From: Sulfurospirillum arsenophilum NBRC 109478
Lineage (GTDB): Bacteria; Campylobacterota; Campylobacteria; Campylobacterales; Sulfurospirillaceae
NCBI RefSeq assembly: GCF_000813345.1
Contig: NZ_BBQF01000001.1
Coordinates: 682,001-746,000, forward strand
Direction of reading: 5' to 3'
Length of the DNA stretch: 64,000 nucleotides
A model generated the notes under the pieces. That model was given only the letters and a program-made list of their open reading frames with translations. It was not told the origin of the DNA and ran no database searches. Of this stretch, positions 1-9,406 are shown in pieces; positions within the stretch are counted from its first letter, which is position 1; the number at the start of each line of letters is the position of its first letter. The translations under genes and the position numbers were made by a program.

Positions 1-1095
1 ATTATTAAGATTTTAAAACATTTAGGATTTGGTGTTAACTTTGCTTTTGAGCAAGATGTTATCAATGTTAAAATTCCACAATTTAGATCGGATGTTGTGA
101 ATACACAAGATATTTGTGAAGAGATTGTGCGTATTGTAGGGATTGATAATATTACGTCTAAGCCTTTTGTCTTTGCAGAACAACTGAAGATCAATCAGCC
201 TTATTTAAATTTTAAAAAGCGACAAATGTATCGTCACCGTGCCGTTTCAGCAGGTTTTTTTGAGACATTGCACTTTGTGTTTGATGATCAAGCAAATGCG
301 AAGAAATTCCACTTACCACTTTTAAATGAAGCGCTTGAAGTAGCAAATCCTATTACCAGTGAGCTTAACACGCTTCGCAGTTCTTTGTTGCCAAATATCT
401 TAAGCGCGGTTTCCAGCAATCTTAAATTTGGTAAAAAGCGTGTGGCACTTTTTGAAGTTGGCAGTGTTTTTGATACCGAGAGAGCTGAATCTAAAAAAAT
501 AGCGTTTGTTTTTAGCGGAGAGAATGGCATTGCAGAGATTGCGAACCACGGTAAGCCAAGCGAAATTGACTTTTTTGCCTTTGCCAGTAAAATCCAGAGT
601 ATTTTAGGAAACTTTACGCTTCTTCCTTTAAGCAATGTCAATGGTCTTTGCAGCCCTTATGAAGCCGCTCGTGTGATGATTGACGGTGTGGAAGCAGGCT
701 ATATGGCACGTGTCAATGTGCAAGTCGAAAAAGAGCTTGATTTGGCGCGTACGTATATTTGTGAGCTTGATTTTGATGCACTTTCGTACCAACGCAAAAT
801 TGCAAAAGAGTACTCTAAACTCCCATCTTCTTCACGCGATCTAAGTTTACTTGTAGATGCAAAAATGCAATACTCTGAATTAGAGCGTTTTATTGCTTCT
901 ATTGCTCCTGCTGCTTTGGTAAAATTTGCAGTAATCGATCGTTATGTGCATGAGAGTCTTGGCGATAAAGTAAGCCTTACACTCAAACTCCAATTCCAAT
1001 CTATGGAAAAAACCTTTGAAGAAGAGGAGATCGCCTCTATGGTGGAAGCACTGCTTTCAAAAATTCAAGAGAAATTTGGAATCACCATCCGATGA
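1..1095 (+). CDS. pheT: Phenylalanyl-tRNA synthetase beta subunit, C-terminal part (cut by window start)
   Basis: Charges tRNA-Phe together with the alpha subunit PheS in the cytoplasm. The frame is open from base 1, so the N-terminal part lies upstream of the window; no start codon in view should be taken as the real one. The first residues read as the B5 region ([20 protein letters not shown], then RIVGIDNI), and the last about 95 residues, from [16 protein letters not shown] on, are the ferredoxin-fold anticodon-binding domain that closes bacterial PheT. The stop overlaps the aroA start as ATGA, so the two are translationally coupled. The order pheT-aroA-ispH-rpsA-serA is the one I recall in Campylobacter jejuni. 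Confidence 0.95.
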   Translation: MIKILKHLGFGVNFAFEQDVINVKIPQFRSDVVNTQDICEEIVRIVGIDNITSKPFVFAEQLKINQPYLNFKKRQMYRHRAVSAGFFETLHFVFDDQANAKKFHLPLLNEALEVANPITSELNTLRSSLLPNILSAVSSNLKFGKKRVALFEVGSVFDTERAESKKIAFVFSGENGIAEIANHGKPSEIDFFAFASKIQSILGNFTLLPLSNVNGLCSPYEAARVMIDGVEAGYMARVNVQVEKELDLARTYICELDFDALSYQRKIAKEYSKLPSSSRDLSLLVDAKMQYSELERFIASIAPAALVKFAVIDRYVHESLGDKVSLTLKLQFQSMEKTFEEEEIASMVEALLSKIQEKFGITIR

Positions 1096-2375
1096 AAACC
1101 TTACATGTAAACCCCAAAGCCTCTTTTGAGTTTACAACCGATCAGATCGCCAGCGATAAGTCAATTTCCCATCGCTGTGCGATTTTTTCACTTCTGAGCG
1201 ATCAACCCTCCATCGTTAAAAATTATCTCCCAGCTGAAGATACACTCTGTACTTTGAGCATTGTTCAGTCTTTGGGTGCGCATGTTTCCAAAGCAGAAGA
1301 TGGAACACTTACGATTACGCCACCTCTTAGCATTGTGGAGCCTCCACTGATTCTTGATTGTGGAAATTCTGGTACGGCGATACGCCTTTTAATGGGCTTC
1401 TTGTCTTCATGCAAAGGCTTTTTCGTCTTGTATGGCGATAAATACTTATGCTCACGTCCGATGCGTCGTGTTGCAGACCCACTGCGCAGTATTGGTGCCC
1501 AAATTGATGGCAGAAACAGTGGTAATTACGCACCTTTAGGCATTCGTGGAGAAACACTCAAAGCGTTTAATTACGAGAGTAAAATAGCCTCAGCACAAGT
1601 GAAAAGCGCACTGATTTTAGCGGCTCTTCAAGCAGATGGCATTTCCACTTTTAGTGAGCCAGAACTAAGCCGTGACCACAGTGAACGCATGCTTCGAGGT
1701 ATGGGAGCCAATGTGCTTTCAGAGGGTTTACATGTAACCATTCATCCTCAGACAAAACCGCTTAATCCCCTTCATATAACCGTGCCAAGTGATCCATCCA
1801 GTGGCTTTTTCTTTGCCGTTGCTGCTGCGATTAACGAAGGAAGTAAAGTCACACTGCACAATATGCTCTTAAACCCTACGCGTATTGAAGCCTATAAAGT
1901 GCTTGCACGTATGGGTGCTTCTGTAGAGTTTATTGAGAAAGAAAGCTTGTATGAGAGTGTTGGCGATATTGTGATTACGGGACAAGAGTTGCATGGCGTT
2001 GAAGTGAGTGAAAACATCTCATGGTTGATTGATGAATTGCCTGCTCTTTCCATCGCTTTTTCATGTGCAAAGGGTAAAAGCCTTGTTAAAAATGCGCAGG
2101 AATTGCGTGTCAAAGAGAGTGATCGCATATCCAGCGTTGTCAAAAATCTTCGGTTATGTGGCATTGATGTGGAAGAGTTTGAAGATGGTTATGAAGTAAC
2201 TGGCGGAGAGCTTAACAGCGCTACCATTAACAGTTTTGGAGACCACAGAATTGCAATGAGTTTTGCCATTGCTGGTACGAAAACAGCGATGAAAATTGAG
2301 GATATTGACTGTATCAACACCTCTTTCCCCAATTTTATTGAGTTGCTTTCTCAAATAGGAAATGTGCAATTATGA
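1092..2375 (+). CDS. aroA: 3-phosphoshikimate 1-carboxyvinyltransferase (EPSP synthase)
   Basis: Joins shikimate-3-phosphate and phosphoenolpyruvate to give EPSP, the sixth step of the shikimate pathway. The 427-aa length is normal. Visible family motifs are SDKSISHR near the N terminus, [20 protein letters not shown], the SRDHSERML segment, the [10 protein letters not shown] segment and RVKESDRI near the C terminus. The ATG overlaps the pheT stop by four bases and the stop overlaps ispH in the same way. Two copies of the ACATGTAA palindrome lie in the gene, at codon 4-7 (TLHVN) and at 1727-1738 (GLHVT); the near-N-terminal one sits in a part of the protein that is usually poorly conserved. 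Confidence 0.97.
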   Translation: MKTLHVNPKASFEFTTDQIASDKSISHRCAIFSLLSDQPSIVKNYLPAEDTLCTLSIVQSLGAHVSKAEDGTLTITPPLSIVEPPLILDCGNSGTAIRLLMGFLSSCKGFFVLYGDKYLCSRPMRRVADPLRSIGAQIDGRNSGNYAPLGIRGETLKAFNYESKIASAQVKSALILAALQADGISTFSEPELSRDHSERMLRGMGANVLSEGLHVTIHPQTKPLNPLHITVPSDPSSGFFFAVAAAINEGSKVTLHNMLLNPTRIEAYKVLARMGASVEFIEKESLYESVGDIVITGQELHGVEVSENISWLIDELPALSIAFSCAKGKSLVKNAQELRVKESDRISSVVKNLRLCGIDVEEFEDGYEVTGGELNSATINSFGDHRIAMSFAIAGTKTAMKIEDIDCINTSFPNFIELLSQIGNVQL

Positions 2376-3205
2376 AGATCAAATTAGCAGCGAGTTATGG
2401 TTTCTGTTTTGGCGTAAAACGAGCTATAAAAATTGCTGAAAATACAAAAAATGCCTCAACGATTGGACCACTTATTCACAACAACGAAGAGATCAATCGT
2501 TTACGTGAGAATTTTAATGTCAAAACACTCCATAATATCTCTGAAGCAGAGGGAGTGGGTAAAGCGATTATACGAACACATGGCATTCCAAAAAAAGATC
2601 TTGAAACATTGTTAAAAAGTGATGTTCAAGTCATCAATGCGACGTGCCCCTATGTGACAAAACCCCAAGAAATTTGCGAAAAAATGAGTACGGAAGGGTA
2701 TGAAATTGTCATTTTTGGCGATGCAGATCATCCTGAAGTGAAGGGTGTTGAGAGCTATGCCATTCATGGCGCACACGTGGTACAAAGTGTCGGTGAACTG
2801 GAAAAAGTGAAATTTAAAGGCAATAAAATTGCTGTCGTTTCACAAACGACACGGAAAATCAATGAATTTTTAGAAATTACCAACTTTTTGGAGACACGTT
2901 ATAAAGAAGTTCGTGTTTTTAATACTATCTGCAATGCAACCTTTGAAAATCAAGATGCTGCACGTGAGCTTGCAAAAGAAGCGGATATTGTGATTGTGAT
3001 TGGGGGTAAAAACTCCTCCAATACGAAGCAGTTACACAGCATTTGCAAAGAGTATTGTAATGATAGTTTTTTAGTAGAGAGTGAGAAAGATTTAGATCCG
3101 AGTTGGTTCGTCGGGAAAACGCTTTGTGGCGTGACTGCGGGCGCTTCAACACCGGATTGGATTATCGAAAAAATAGTTGGAAAAATCAGCGAAATTAAAG
3201 TATAA
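2372..3205 (+). CDS. ispH: 4-hydroxy-3-methylbut-2-enyl diphosphate reductase
   Basis: Last enzyme of the MEP isoprenoid pathway; converts HMBPP to IPP and DMAPP with an iron-sulfur cluster. The 277-aa protein has the three cluster cysteines in family context: C12 ([10 protein letters not shown]), C92 ([10 protein letters not shown]) and C187 ([11 protein letters not shown]). The SSNTKQL motif that contacts substrate is also present. ATGA overlap with aroA. The next gene, rpsA, begins 64 bases downstream. Confidence 0.97.
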   Translation: MKIKLAASYGFCFGVKRAIKIAENTKNASTIGPLIHNNEEINRLRENFNVKTLHNISEAEGVGKAIIRTHGIPKKDLETLLKSDVQVINATCPYVTKPQEICEKMSTEGYEIVIFGDADHPEVKGVESYAIHGAHVVQSVGELEKVKFKGNKIAVVSQTTRKINEFLEITNFLETRYKEVRVFNTICNATFENQDAARELAKEADIVIVIGGKNSSNTKQLHSICKEYCNDSFLVESEKDLDPSWFVGKTLCGVTAGASTPDWIIEKIVGKISEIKV

Positions 3206-3269
3206 TAGACAACTTTTACATGTTTACATGTAGCTAAATGTGTCAAAAATCAATCAAAAAGGGTATAAA

Positions 3270-4946
3270 ATGGTAAATGAGGCGAACAAAGCTGTTCATA
3301 CTGACGCCGTAGACGAACATGAGGAGATGGATTTTGCGGCTATGCTGGAAGAGTCTTTCAAAGATTCTGAGAGAGATGCACTCATCAATGGTGTTGTTGT
3401 AGCGATCAAAGAAGATGTCATCTTAGTTGATGTGGGCAAGAAGTCCGAAGGACGCTTGAATGCATCTGAGGTTACAGATGAAAATGGCAACATAACATGC
3501 AAAGTGGGAGATGTAATCCCTGTAGTTATTACAGGATTCAGAAACGAAAGACCAGCGGTTTCGCACAAAAAGGCCCTTCGTAAAGGTCATATTAAATCAT
3601 TTATCGCTGAATATAAAGAAGAAGACGATGTTGTTCTTGATGTTAAAATCACTGGTAAAAATAAAGGTGGATTTATCGCTGAAAATGCAGAAGGTATCGA
3701 ATTTTTCCTTCCACGTTCACAAGCAGCTGTTAAAGACATGAACGCACTTATGGGTAAATCACTCAAAGTCAAAATTATTAAAATTGACACAGATACAGAA
3801 TCTATCATTATTTCTCGCAAAAAATTCTTGGATGATGAGCGTAAAAAACGCAAAGAGATCGTTCAAGAGTTGATTGACCGTGACGAAGTTGTAGAAGGAA
3901 CCATCAAAAAAATCACAACATATGGTATGTTTGTTGATGTTGGCGGAATTGACGGTCTTGTTCACTACAGCGAAATTAGCTACAAAGGTCCTGTAAACCC
4001 AGGTACACTCTACAAAGAGGGTGAAGTTATTCCTGTTAAAGCGATCAAATATGATAAAGATAAACGTCATCTTTCTCTCTCAGTAAAAGCGGCTATGCCA
4101 GATCCATGGGATGAGATTAAAGATGAATTAGAGACAGGTGATTCGATTCAAGTTACCATCAGCAATATCGAGCCATACGGTGCGTTTGTTGATCTTGGTA
4201 ATGACATCGAAGGATTCCTTCACATCTCTGAAATTTCATGGGATAAAAACATCAAACACCCACGCGATTACATCGAAGAGGGACAAGTGGTTGATGTTGA
4301 AGTTATTGAAATTGATGCAAAAGAGAGAAGACTTAGAGTTTCTCTTAAAAATGTACTTCCAAAACCATTTGATGATTTCATGAAAAAATTCAAAGTAGGT
4401 GATGTTGTCAAAGGTGAAATCACAACGATTACTAACTTTGGTGCGTTTGTTAAAATTGGTGGAATTGAAGGCTTACTTCATAATGAGGATGCTTCTTGGG
4501 ATCGTAACAACAAATGCAAAGAGCTTTTTGCTGTAGGCGATGAAGTTGAAGTCAAAATCGTTAAAATTGATGAAGAGACTGAAAAAGTATCTCTCAGCAA
4601 AAAAGAGCTTGAAGATAGTCCAATTCAAAAATATGCAAAATCACATGAAAACGGTGACATTGTTCATGGTAAAATCAGAGATATTAAAGATTTTGGTATC
4701 TTTGTTGAGCTTGAAGAGAATGTTGACGCATTGATTCGTAAAGAAGATTTAGGTCAAGTGAATGAAGAGGATCTTAAAATTGGTGATGAGATCGAAGCGG
4801 CAATCACTTTTATTGATGACAAAAAAAATCGTATCCGTCTTTCTGTAAGACGTCTTTCAAAATTGAAAGAGAGAGAAGCGCTTAAAGAGATCAATAAAGA
4901 AGAGAAAATGACGCTCGGAGATATTTTAAAAGATCAATTGAAATAA
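3270..4946 (+). CDS. rpsA: 30S ribosomal protein S1
   Basis: Binds mRNA leaders on the small ribosomal subunit and helps initiation. About 558 aa with six S1/OB repeats; repeated signatures such as YGMFVDVGG, YGAFVDLGN, FGAFVKIGG and FGIFVELEE mark successive domains. An in-frame GTG at 3240 would add ten residues, but the ATG at 3270 has a good AAAAAGGG ribosome binding site six bases upstream and gives the usual N terminus (MVNEANKAV), so I chose it. The leader 3216-3233 holds a tandem of degenerate ACATGT half-palindromes. Confidence 0.97.
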   Translation: MVNEANKAVHTDAVDEHEEMDFAAMLEESFKDSERDALINGVVVAIKEDVILVDVGKKSEGRLNASEVTDENGNITCKVGDVIPVVITGFRNERPAVSHKKALRKGHIKSFIAEYKEEDDVVLDVKITGKNKGGFIAENAEGIEFFLPRSQAAVKDMNALMGKSLKVKIIKIDTDTESIIISRKKFLDDERKKRKEIVQELIDRDEVVEGTIKKITTYGMFVDVGGIDGLVHYSEISYKGPVNPGTLYKEGEVIPVKAIKYDKDKRHLSLSVKAAMPDPWDEIKDELETGDSIQVTISNIEPYGAFVDLGNDIEGFLHISEISWDKNIKHPRDYIEEGQVVDVEVIEIDAKERRLRVSLKNVLPKPFDDFMKKFKVGDVVKGEITTITNFGAFVKIGGIEGLLHNEDASWDRNNKCKELFAVGDEVEVKIVKIDEETEKVSLSKKELEDSPIQKYAKSHENGDIVHGKIRDIKDFGIFVELEENVDALIRKEDLGQVNEEDLKIGDEIEAAITFIDDKKNRIRLSVRRLSKLKEREALKEINKEEKMTLGDILKDQLK

Positions 4947-4949
4947 TCG

Positions 4950-5438
4950 ATGCAAAAAAAAGTACTTGGCGCACTCTTTTTACTCCTCTTTTTAGGTGTA
5001 GGGTTTTTTCTTTCAAAACTCCTACACCAAGAGGCGGATGTGAATGCGGATGTGACCAAGTACGAATCTCCCAAAAAGCAAGAAATCAAACAAGAAATAT
5101 CACAAAAAGTTTGGATCAAAGAGATGGCACATCAAGATGCTAGGGAGTTTATTTTCCCTGTCAATGAGCTTTTTATGCAAATTGATGCGTATGGACAAAA
5201 AAGTGGTACGGGTAGTAAATTAAAGTCGTTTCGCTTGGTGATTGATCGGGCGGATCGCTATTCACTTTTTTGTATCATACAAACACTTACCTCTTTGCAC
5301 CTGCCGTATATGGTGATTAAGGAAGATAAAGTTCCTATTATCTATATAGAAGAGAAGAGTGAGAAACAACTGGATAAGGTTGTTTTAGAGCTTGAAAAAT
5401 ACGATATTAAATCAAAAATTGTCGAGGTTTGGTTATGA
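4950..5438 (+). CDS. Membrane-anchored protein of unknown function between rpsA and serA
   Basis: A 162-aa protein with one N-terminal hydrophobic segment (about residues 5-24) after a short basic start, so it is probably anchored in the inner membrane with a periplasmic tail; the tail is charged and the C-terminal part predicts an alternating alpha/beta pattern. I recognise no enzyme motif. It begins three bases after rpsA and its stop overlaps the serA ATG (ATGA at 5435-5438), so it belongs to the same operon. Campylobacter has an uncharacterised periplasmic protein in this slot (Cj0892c, from memory), which suggests a conserved but unnamed gene. Confidence 0.85.
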   Translation: MQKKVLGALFLLLFLGVGFFLSKLLHQEADVNADVTKYESPKKQEIKQEISQKVWIKEMAHQDAREFIFPVNELFMQIDAYGQKSGTGSKLKSFRLVIDRADRYSLFCIIQTLTSLHLPYMVIKEDKVPIIYIEEKSEKQLDKVVLELEKYDIKSKIVEVWL

Positions 5439-7021
5439 AACAGAAGAAAATCATTGTATGCGATGCTATTCACGAAAAAGGTTTTGAAATCTTACGTGCA
5501 GAGAAAGATATTGAAGTTATTGATGCTGTGCGTTTACCTAAAGATGAGTTATTGAAAATCATTGGTGATAGTGATGTTGCTATTACGCGTAGTTCAACCG
5601 ATGTTGATGAAAAATTTCTCAATGCTGCTACGAATTTAAAAGCGATTGTAAGAGCTGGCGTGGGTGTTGACAACGTGGACCAAGATGGTTGTAGCAGACG
5701 CGGTATTATCGCAATGAATGTTCCTACGGCCAATACTATTGCCGCAGTTGAGCTTACCATGGCGCATCTTTTAGGAACGGCTAGAAGTTTTGTGAATGCC
5801 AACAATCATCTCAAAATCGAGCGTGTTTGGAATCGTGAAAAATGGTATGGTGTCGAACTGTGCGAGAAGCGTTTAGGTGTTATCGGTTTTGGTAATATTG
5901 GTAGTCGTGTTGCGATTCGTGCTAAAGCATTTGGCATGGAAGTCATCGCGTATGATCCGTATATCTCTGCTTCAAAAGTAACCGATCTTGGCATGACCTA
6001 TACTGAAGATTTCAATAATATCTTAGCATGTGATTTTATTACGATTCATACACCGAAAAATAAAGAAACGCTCAACATGATCTCTCATGATGAGATCGCA
6101 AAGATGAAAGATGGCGTTAGACTTATTAACTGTGCACGTGGTGGACTTTACAATGAAGATGCTCTTTATGAGGGTATTAAAAGTGGAAAGATTGCATTTG
6201 CGGGTATCGATGTTTTTTCTAAAGAGCCGGCAACAAGTCATCCCTTATTAGACCTTGAGCATATCTGCGTTACACCTCACCTTGGTGCAAACACCTTAGA
6301 ATCTCAAGAGAAAATTGCCATCCAAGCTGCAGAAAATGCTATTAGCGCGGCGCGTGGTATCAGTTATCCTAATGCCCTTAATTTGCCAATTAAAGCAGAA
6401 GATATTCCACCATTTGTTGAGCCATACTTAGAACTCGTTCAAAAAATGGGCTTCTTGGCAGCGCAACTTAACCGCTCAGCGATTAAGTCTATCAAACTTG
6501 AACTTGAAGGTGAGATTGGTGCATACGCTAAATCACTCCTTACGTTTGGTATTGTAGGTTCTCTCAAAGAAGCAAATGAAAACAAAATTAATTATGTTAA
6601 TGCTGAGTTTGTTGCCAAAGAAAAAGGTATCGATAGTAAGTTTTCAGTTGAAAACAGCACCAGTGGGTATAAAAATATCGTCACATTGACGCTCACGACA
6701 GAGAAAAATGTCGTCAGCATTAGTGGTACCGTCTTTGGTGAAGATGAACAACGCATTGTTGGTATCAATGGTTTTAAATTTGACTTTAAACCAAAAGGCA
6801 AAATGATTATCTTTAAAAATAATGACGTACCAGGTGTTATTGCCAATATCGCTTCCATTTTGGCGAAAGAGGGCATTAACATTGCAGACTTTAGATTGGG
6901 CCGTGGTGCTCATCAATTTGCAATGGCGGTTATCTTGGTCGATACAGACATTGATAAAAAAATCATTGCAGAGCTCAATAAACTTGATTCATGTGTTTGG
7001 GTTGAGTACGCTGTTTTATAA
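5435..7021 (+). CDS. serA: D-3-phosphoglycerate dehydrogenase
   Basis: First enzyme of serine synthesis; oxidises 3-phosphoglycerate with NAD. About 528 aa, the long form with four parts: N-terminal substrate-binding part, Rossmann domain with GxGxxG (VIGFGNIGSRVA), an intervening regulatory domain, and a C-terminal ACT domain (NDVPGVIANIASILAKEGIN) that usually binds serine for feedback control. An upstream TTG at 5429 is in frame, but the ATG at 5435 overlaps the preceding stop as ATGA and has GAGG just upstream, so it is the likely start. Last gene of the operon, followed by a terminator. Confidence 0.96.
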   Translation: MKQKKIIVCDAIHEKGFEILRAEKDIEVIDAVRLPKDELLKIIGDSDVAITRSSTDVDEKFLNAATNLKAIVRAGVGVDNVDQDGCSRRGIIAMNVPTANTIAAVELTMAHLLGTARSFVNANNHLKIERVWNREKWYGVELCEKRLGVIGFGNIGSRVAIRAKAFGMEVIAYDPYISASKVTDLGMTYTEDFNNILACDFITIHTPKNKETLNMISHDEIAKMKDGVRLINCARGGLYNEDALYEGIKSGKIAFAGIDVFSKEPATSHPLLDLEHICVTPHLGANTLESQEKIAIQAAENAISAARGISYPNALNLPIKAEDIPPFVEPYLELVQKMGFLAAQLNRSAIKSIKLELEGEIGAYAKSLLTFGIVGSLKEANENKINYVNAEFVAKEKGIDSKFSVENSTSGYKNIVTLTLTTEKNVVSISGTVFGEDEQRIVGINGFKFDFKPKGKMIIFKNNDVPGVIANIASILAKEGINIADFRLGRGAHQFAMAVILVDTDIDKKIIAELNKLDSCVWVEYAVL

Positions 7022-7041
7022 TTTTTGATATTTTTATTCAG

Positions 7042-7069
7042 GAGTGGACGTGTAAAAGTCCACTCTTTT
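7042..7069 (+). terminator. Rho-independent terminator after serA
   Basis: Perfect 8-bp stem GAGTGGAC / GTCCACTC around an 8-base loop, followed directly by TTTT. It lies 20 bases after the serA stop and closes the pheT-serA operon. Confidence 0.85.
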
Positions 7070-7220
7070 CCTCTGTTTCGTTTAAATATAATTAACTTCT
7101 ATTTCATAAACTCCCAATTTTATTGCTTTTACTAGTCGATTTAAAAGTAAAATTTAATTACCTTTTTCTAAAATAATGCATTTAATCTTTTCAGATAAAT
7201 AAATAAATATTATAAGTTTG

Positions 7221-7256
7221 ATAACATTGTTATAATTTATGAAATTAGGATAGGAG
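7221..7256 (+). promoter_or_regulatory. Promoter of the split-RND efflux operon with an inverted repeat over the -10 box
   Basis: TATAAT at 7231-7236 fits a sigma-70 -10 box, and TAGGAG at 7251-7256 is the ribosome binding site for the ATG at 7263. The inverted repeat ATAACA-T-TGTTAT (7221-7233) overlaps the -10, a usual place for a repressor operator. The half-site resembles that before the second efflux operon (31927-31942), though the spacing differs. Regulator unknown; none is encoded next to it. Confidence 0.45.
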
Positions 7257-7262
7257 TTTTGC

Positions 7263-8600
7263 ATGAAAGTCTTGCTTTTTCTCTTACTTGCTAGTGGTCT
7301 TTGCTTTGCAGAAGATGGGCTAAGTTTAGACGATGCCATTAAAAAAGTGAAAGAGCAAAACAGTGAAATTGCTATTGCAAAGTTTGATGAGCAAATAAAA
7401 TCCTTAGAACATCAAGCCGCCGTTGGTCAAAACTATGGTAGTGTAGAACTTTCCCAAACAGCACTTCGCAGCAACGATGCGCTTTCCATTTTTGGTTATA
7501 AACTTCAATCCCGCCAAGCCACATTTGCTGACTTTGGTTTTAAACAGTTTACGGGCAGTAACTATATGCAAACGCCTGAAGATCTTAACAACCCCAAAGA
7601 TAGAAATCATTTTCAAACCAAAGTAGAGTACACCATTCCGCTTTATACGGGTGGTAAGTTAGAGCAGTACGGCAAAATCACCAAAGCATTAGAAGCGATG
7701 AGTACATTGGACAGAGAAGCGATGAGTTTACAAAAAATTTATGAGCTTAAAAAAAGTTTTTTTGCCATTTCGCTTTTGGATGCTTATCTTTACAATTTAC
7801 ACATCATTGCTTCCAATACGGCCAAACTTGAAGCGCGTACCGAAGCGATGATGCAAGAGGGGTATGTTAAAAAAGTGGATCTTTTAGAAGTCCAAAGCAA
7901 ACAAGCCGATGTTGAGCGTCTCATAAATCAAGCTGAAGCCAATAGAAAACTTTTGTACTATTTTGTCTCTTTCTTGGTCGATGAATCTATCCAATCCATC
8001 AAAGGAAGTTATGAAGATGCGCAGACTCTTTTAGTCGCCGATGAGCGTCTCTTAAACGATAACCTTGAGATCAAAAAAGCAGAACAAAGTGTGGAAATCT
8101 CTAAGATGAACCTCGCAGTGCAACAGAGTGCTTTTTTACCACAGGTGGGTGCCTTTGCCAATTATGGGAGCAGTGACGATAAGTATATGAATGACTTTTC
8201 AAAAAACGATGCTTACACGGTAGGACTTCAAGTAAAATGGAACCTTTTCAATGGCGGAAGCGATAAAAACAGTTTAGAAAAAGCGCGTGTCGAAAATCTT
8301 AAAGCAACACAGCAGTTAGGGCTTGCAAAGAAAAATATTGCCTTGTCTTTAAAACAGATTCAAACGCAGATTCAAAATCATGAGTATGAGATCAAGAGCC
8401 TTAAAAAAGAGGTGGAACTCGCACATCTTATCTATGAAAATTATGCAGGCAGATACGAGCAAAAACTTGTCTCCATCAATGATGTTTTAATCAAGCAATC
8501 TGAAGAGCTGACCAAAGTGTTGAGACTTCGTGAAGTCCAGAATGCACGCAATGAGAAGATCTTCGAGCTTCAAAAATTAGCCAGTAAGGAAATGCAGTGA
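7263..8600 (+). CDS. TolC-family outer membrane efflux protein
   Basis: Outer-membrane channel of a tripartite efflux pump. 445 aa with a signal peptide (residues 1 to about 16, cleavage after CFA) and no lipobox. The sequence has the two long helical repeats of the OEP family, with typical segments such as SQTALRSNDALSIFGYKL and, near 330, VGLQVKWNLFNGGSDKNSLE. First gene of a four-gene operon: its stop overlaps the adaptor start (GTGA). Order outer channel, adaptor, permease half 1, permease half 2. Confidence 0.9.
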   Translation: MKVLLFLLLASGLCFAEDGLSLDDAIKKVKEQNSEIAIAKFDEQIKSLEHQAAVGQNYGSVELSQTALRSNDALSIFGYKLQSRQATFADFGFKQFTGSNYMQTPEDLNNPKDRNHFQTKVEYTIPLYTGGKLEQYGKITKALEAMSTLDREAMSLQKIYELKKSFFAISLLDAYLYNLHIIASNTAKLEARTEAMMQEGYVKKVDLLEVQSKQADVERLINQAEANRKLLYYFVSFLVDESIQSIKGSYEDAQTLLVADERLLNDNLEIKKAEQSVEISKMNLAVQQSAFLPQVGAFANYGSSDDKYMNDFSKNDAYTVGLQVKWNLFNGGSDKNSLEKARVENLKATQQLGLAKKNIALSLKQIQTQIQNHEYEIKSLKKEVELAHLIYENYAGRYEQKLVSINDVLIKQSEELTKVLRLREVQNARNEKIFELQKLASKEMQ

Positions 8601-9403
8601 AATCTTTACATGTAAAAGTGCTCATGCTTAGTTTAATTGCCTCTGTAACGCTTCATGCAACGAGCTTAAACTTGAGTGGCAGTGTCATCTCAGAGAACCA
8701 AAAAACGATTTCCAGCCGTTACATGGGCTTTGTTCAAGCCGTTTATGTGAGTGAAGGCGATGTGGTTAAAAAGGGCGACCTACTCTATACGATTGACTCC
8801 AAAGAGGTTGATACGGCACTCACTCAAAGCGAACTTGCTACTTCCCAAGCAGAGCTAAATTTGAAAATGTATGAGAACCAATACAAAAATTCTGTTCTCA
8901 ACTTAGAGCGCTATCAGCGTCTGCTTGCCAAAGACATGGTTTCAAAGTATGAAGTTGAAAACCTTGAACTCTCCACTGCCAATCTCAAAGCGACGGTAGA
9001 AATCGCACAAAAGCAGGTAGCATCTGCGAAACAAAAGCGTCAAGAGGTTCAAAACCAGTACCAATACCTCAAGGTTAAAGCTCCTAATGAGAGTGTGGTG
9101 ATCGAAAAGCATATTAAAGCAGGTGAGATGGCACTTTCAGGGGTTCCTACTCTTGTATTGGCTGATTTAAGCTCGCTTAAAATCAGTACGGAGATCGCGG
9201 AGAGTTACCTCAAAAGTGTCAAAATAGGAGATCGTGCGCGCGTGGAAGTACCTTCCATTGGTTGCATTAGCGAAGGGAAGGTTGAAGCGATAATCCCAAG
9301 TTCCAACCCTATGGCACACACGTTTAAAATGAAACTCTCGTTTACATGTAAAGAAGCCAAAGCTTATCCCGGTATGTACGCTATCGTGGTTTTAGGTGAG
9401 TAA
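8597..9403 (+). CDS. RND efflux periplasmic adaptor (membrane fusion protein)
   Basis: Links the inner-membrane permease to the outer-membrane channel. 268 aa with a signal peptide (about 20 residues), a split biotinyl-lipoyl domain (VQAVYVSEGDVVKKGDLLY and the matching VVIEKHIKAGEMALSG), a helical hairpin between them, and a beta-barrel part. It is short for the family, which usually reaches 350-400 aa, and seems to lack the membrane-proximal domain. GTG start overlaps the previous stop. The ACATGTAA palindrome appears at the very start (codons 3-7, SLHVK) and again near the end (9341-9352, FTCK). Confidence 0.9.
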   Translation: MKSLHVKVLMLSLIASVTLHATSLNLSGSVISENQKTISSRYMGFVQAVYVSEGDVVKKGDLLYTIDSKEVDTALTQSELATSQAELNLKMYENQYKNSVLNLERYQRLLAKDMVSKYEVENLELSTANLKATVEIAQKQVASAKQKRQEVQNQYQYLKVKAPNESVVIEKHIKAGEMALSGVPTLVLADLSSLKISTEIAESYLKSVKIGDRARVEVPSIGCISEGKVEAIIPSSNPMAHTFKMKLSFTCKEAKAYPGMYAIVVLGE

Positions 9404-9406
9404 ACA

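Noticed and set aside
3216-3234. Tandem ACATGT half-sites before rpsA as full palindrome copies
   Set aside because: Two or three mismatches to the 12-mer each; counted only as weak relatives.
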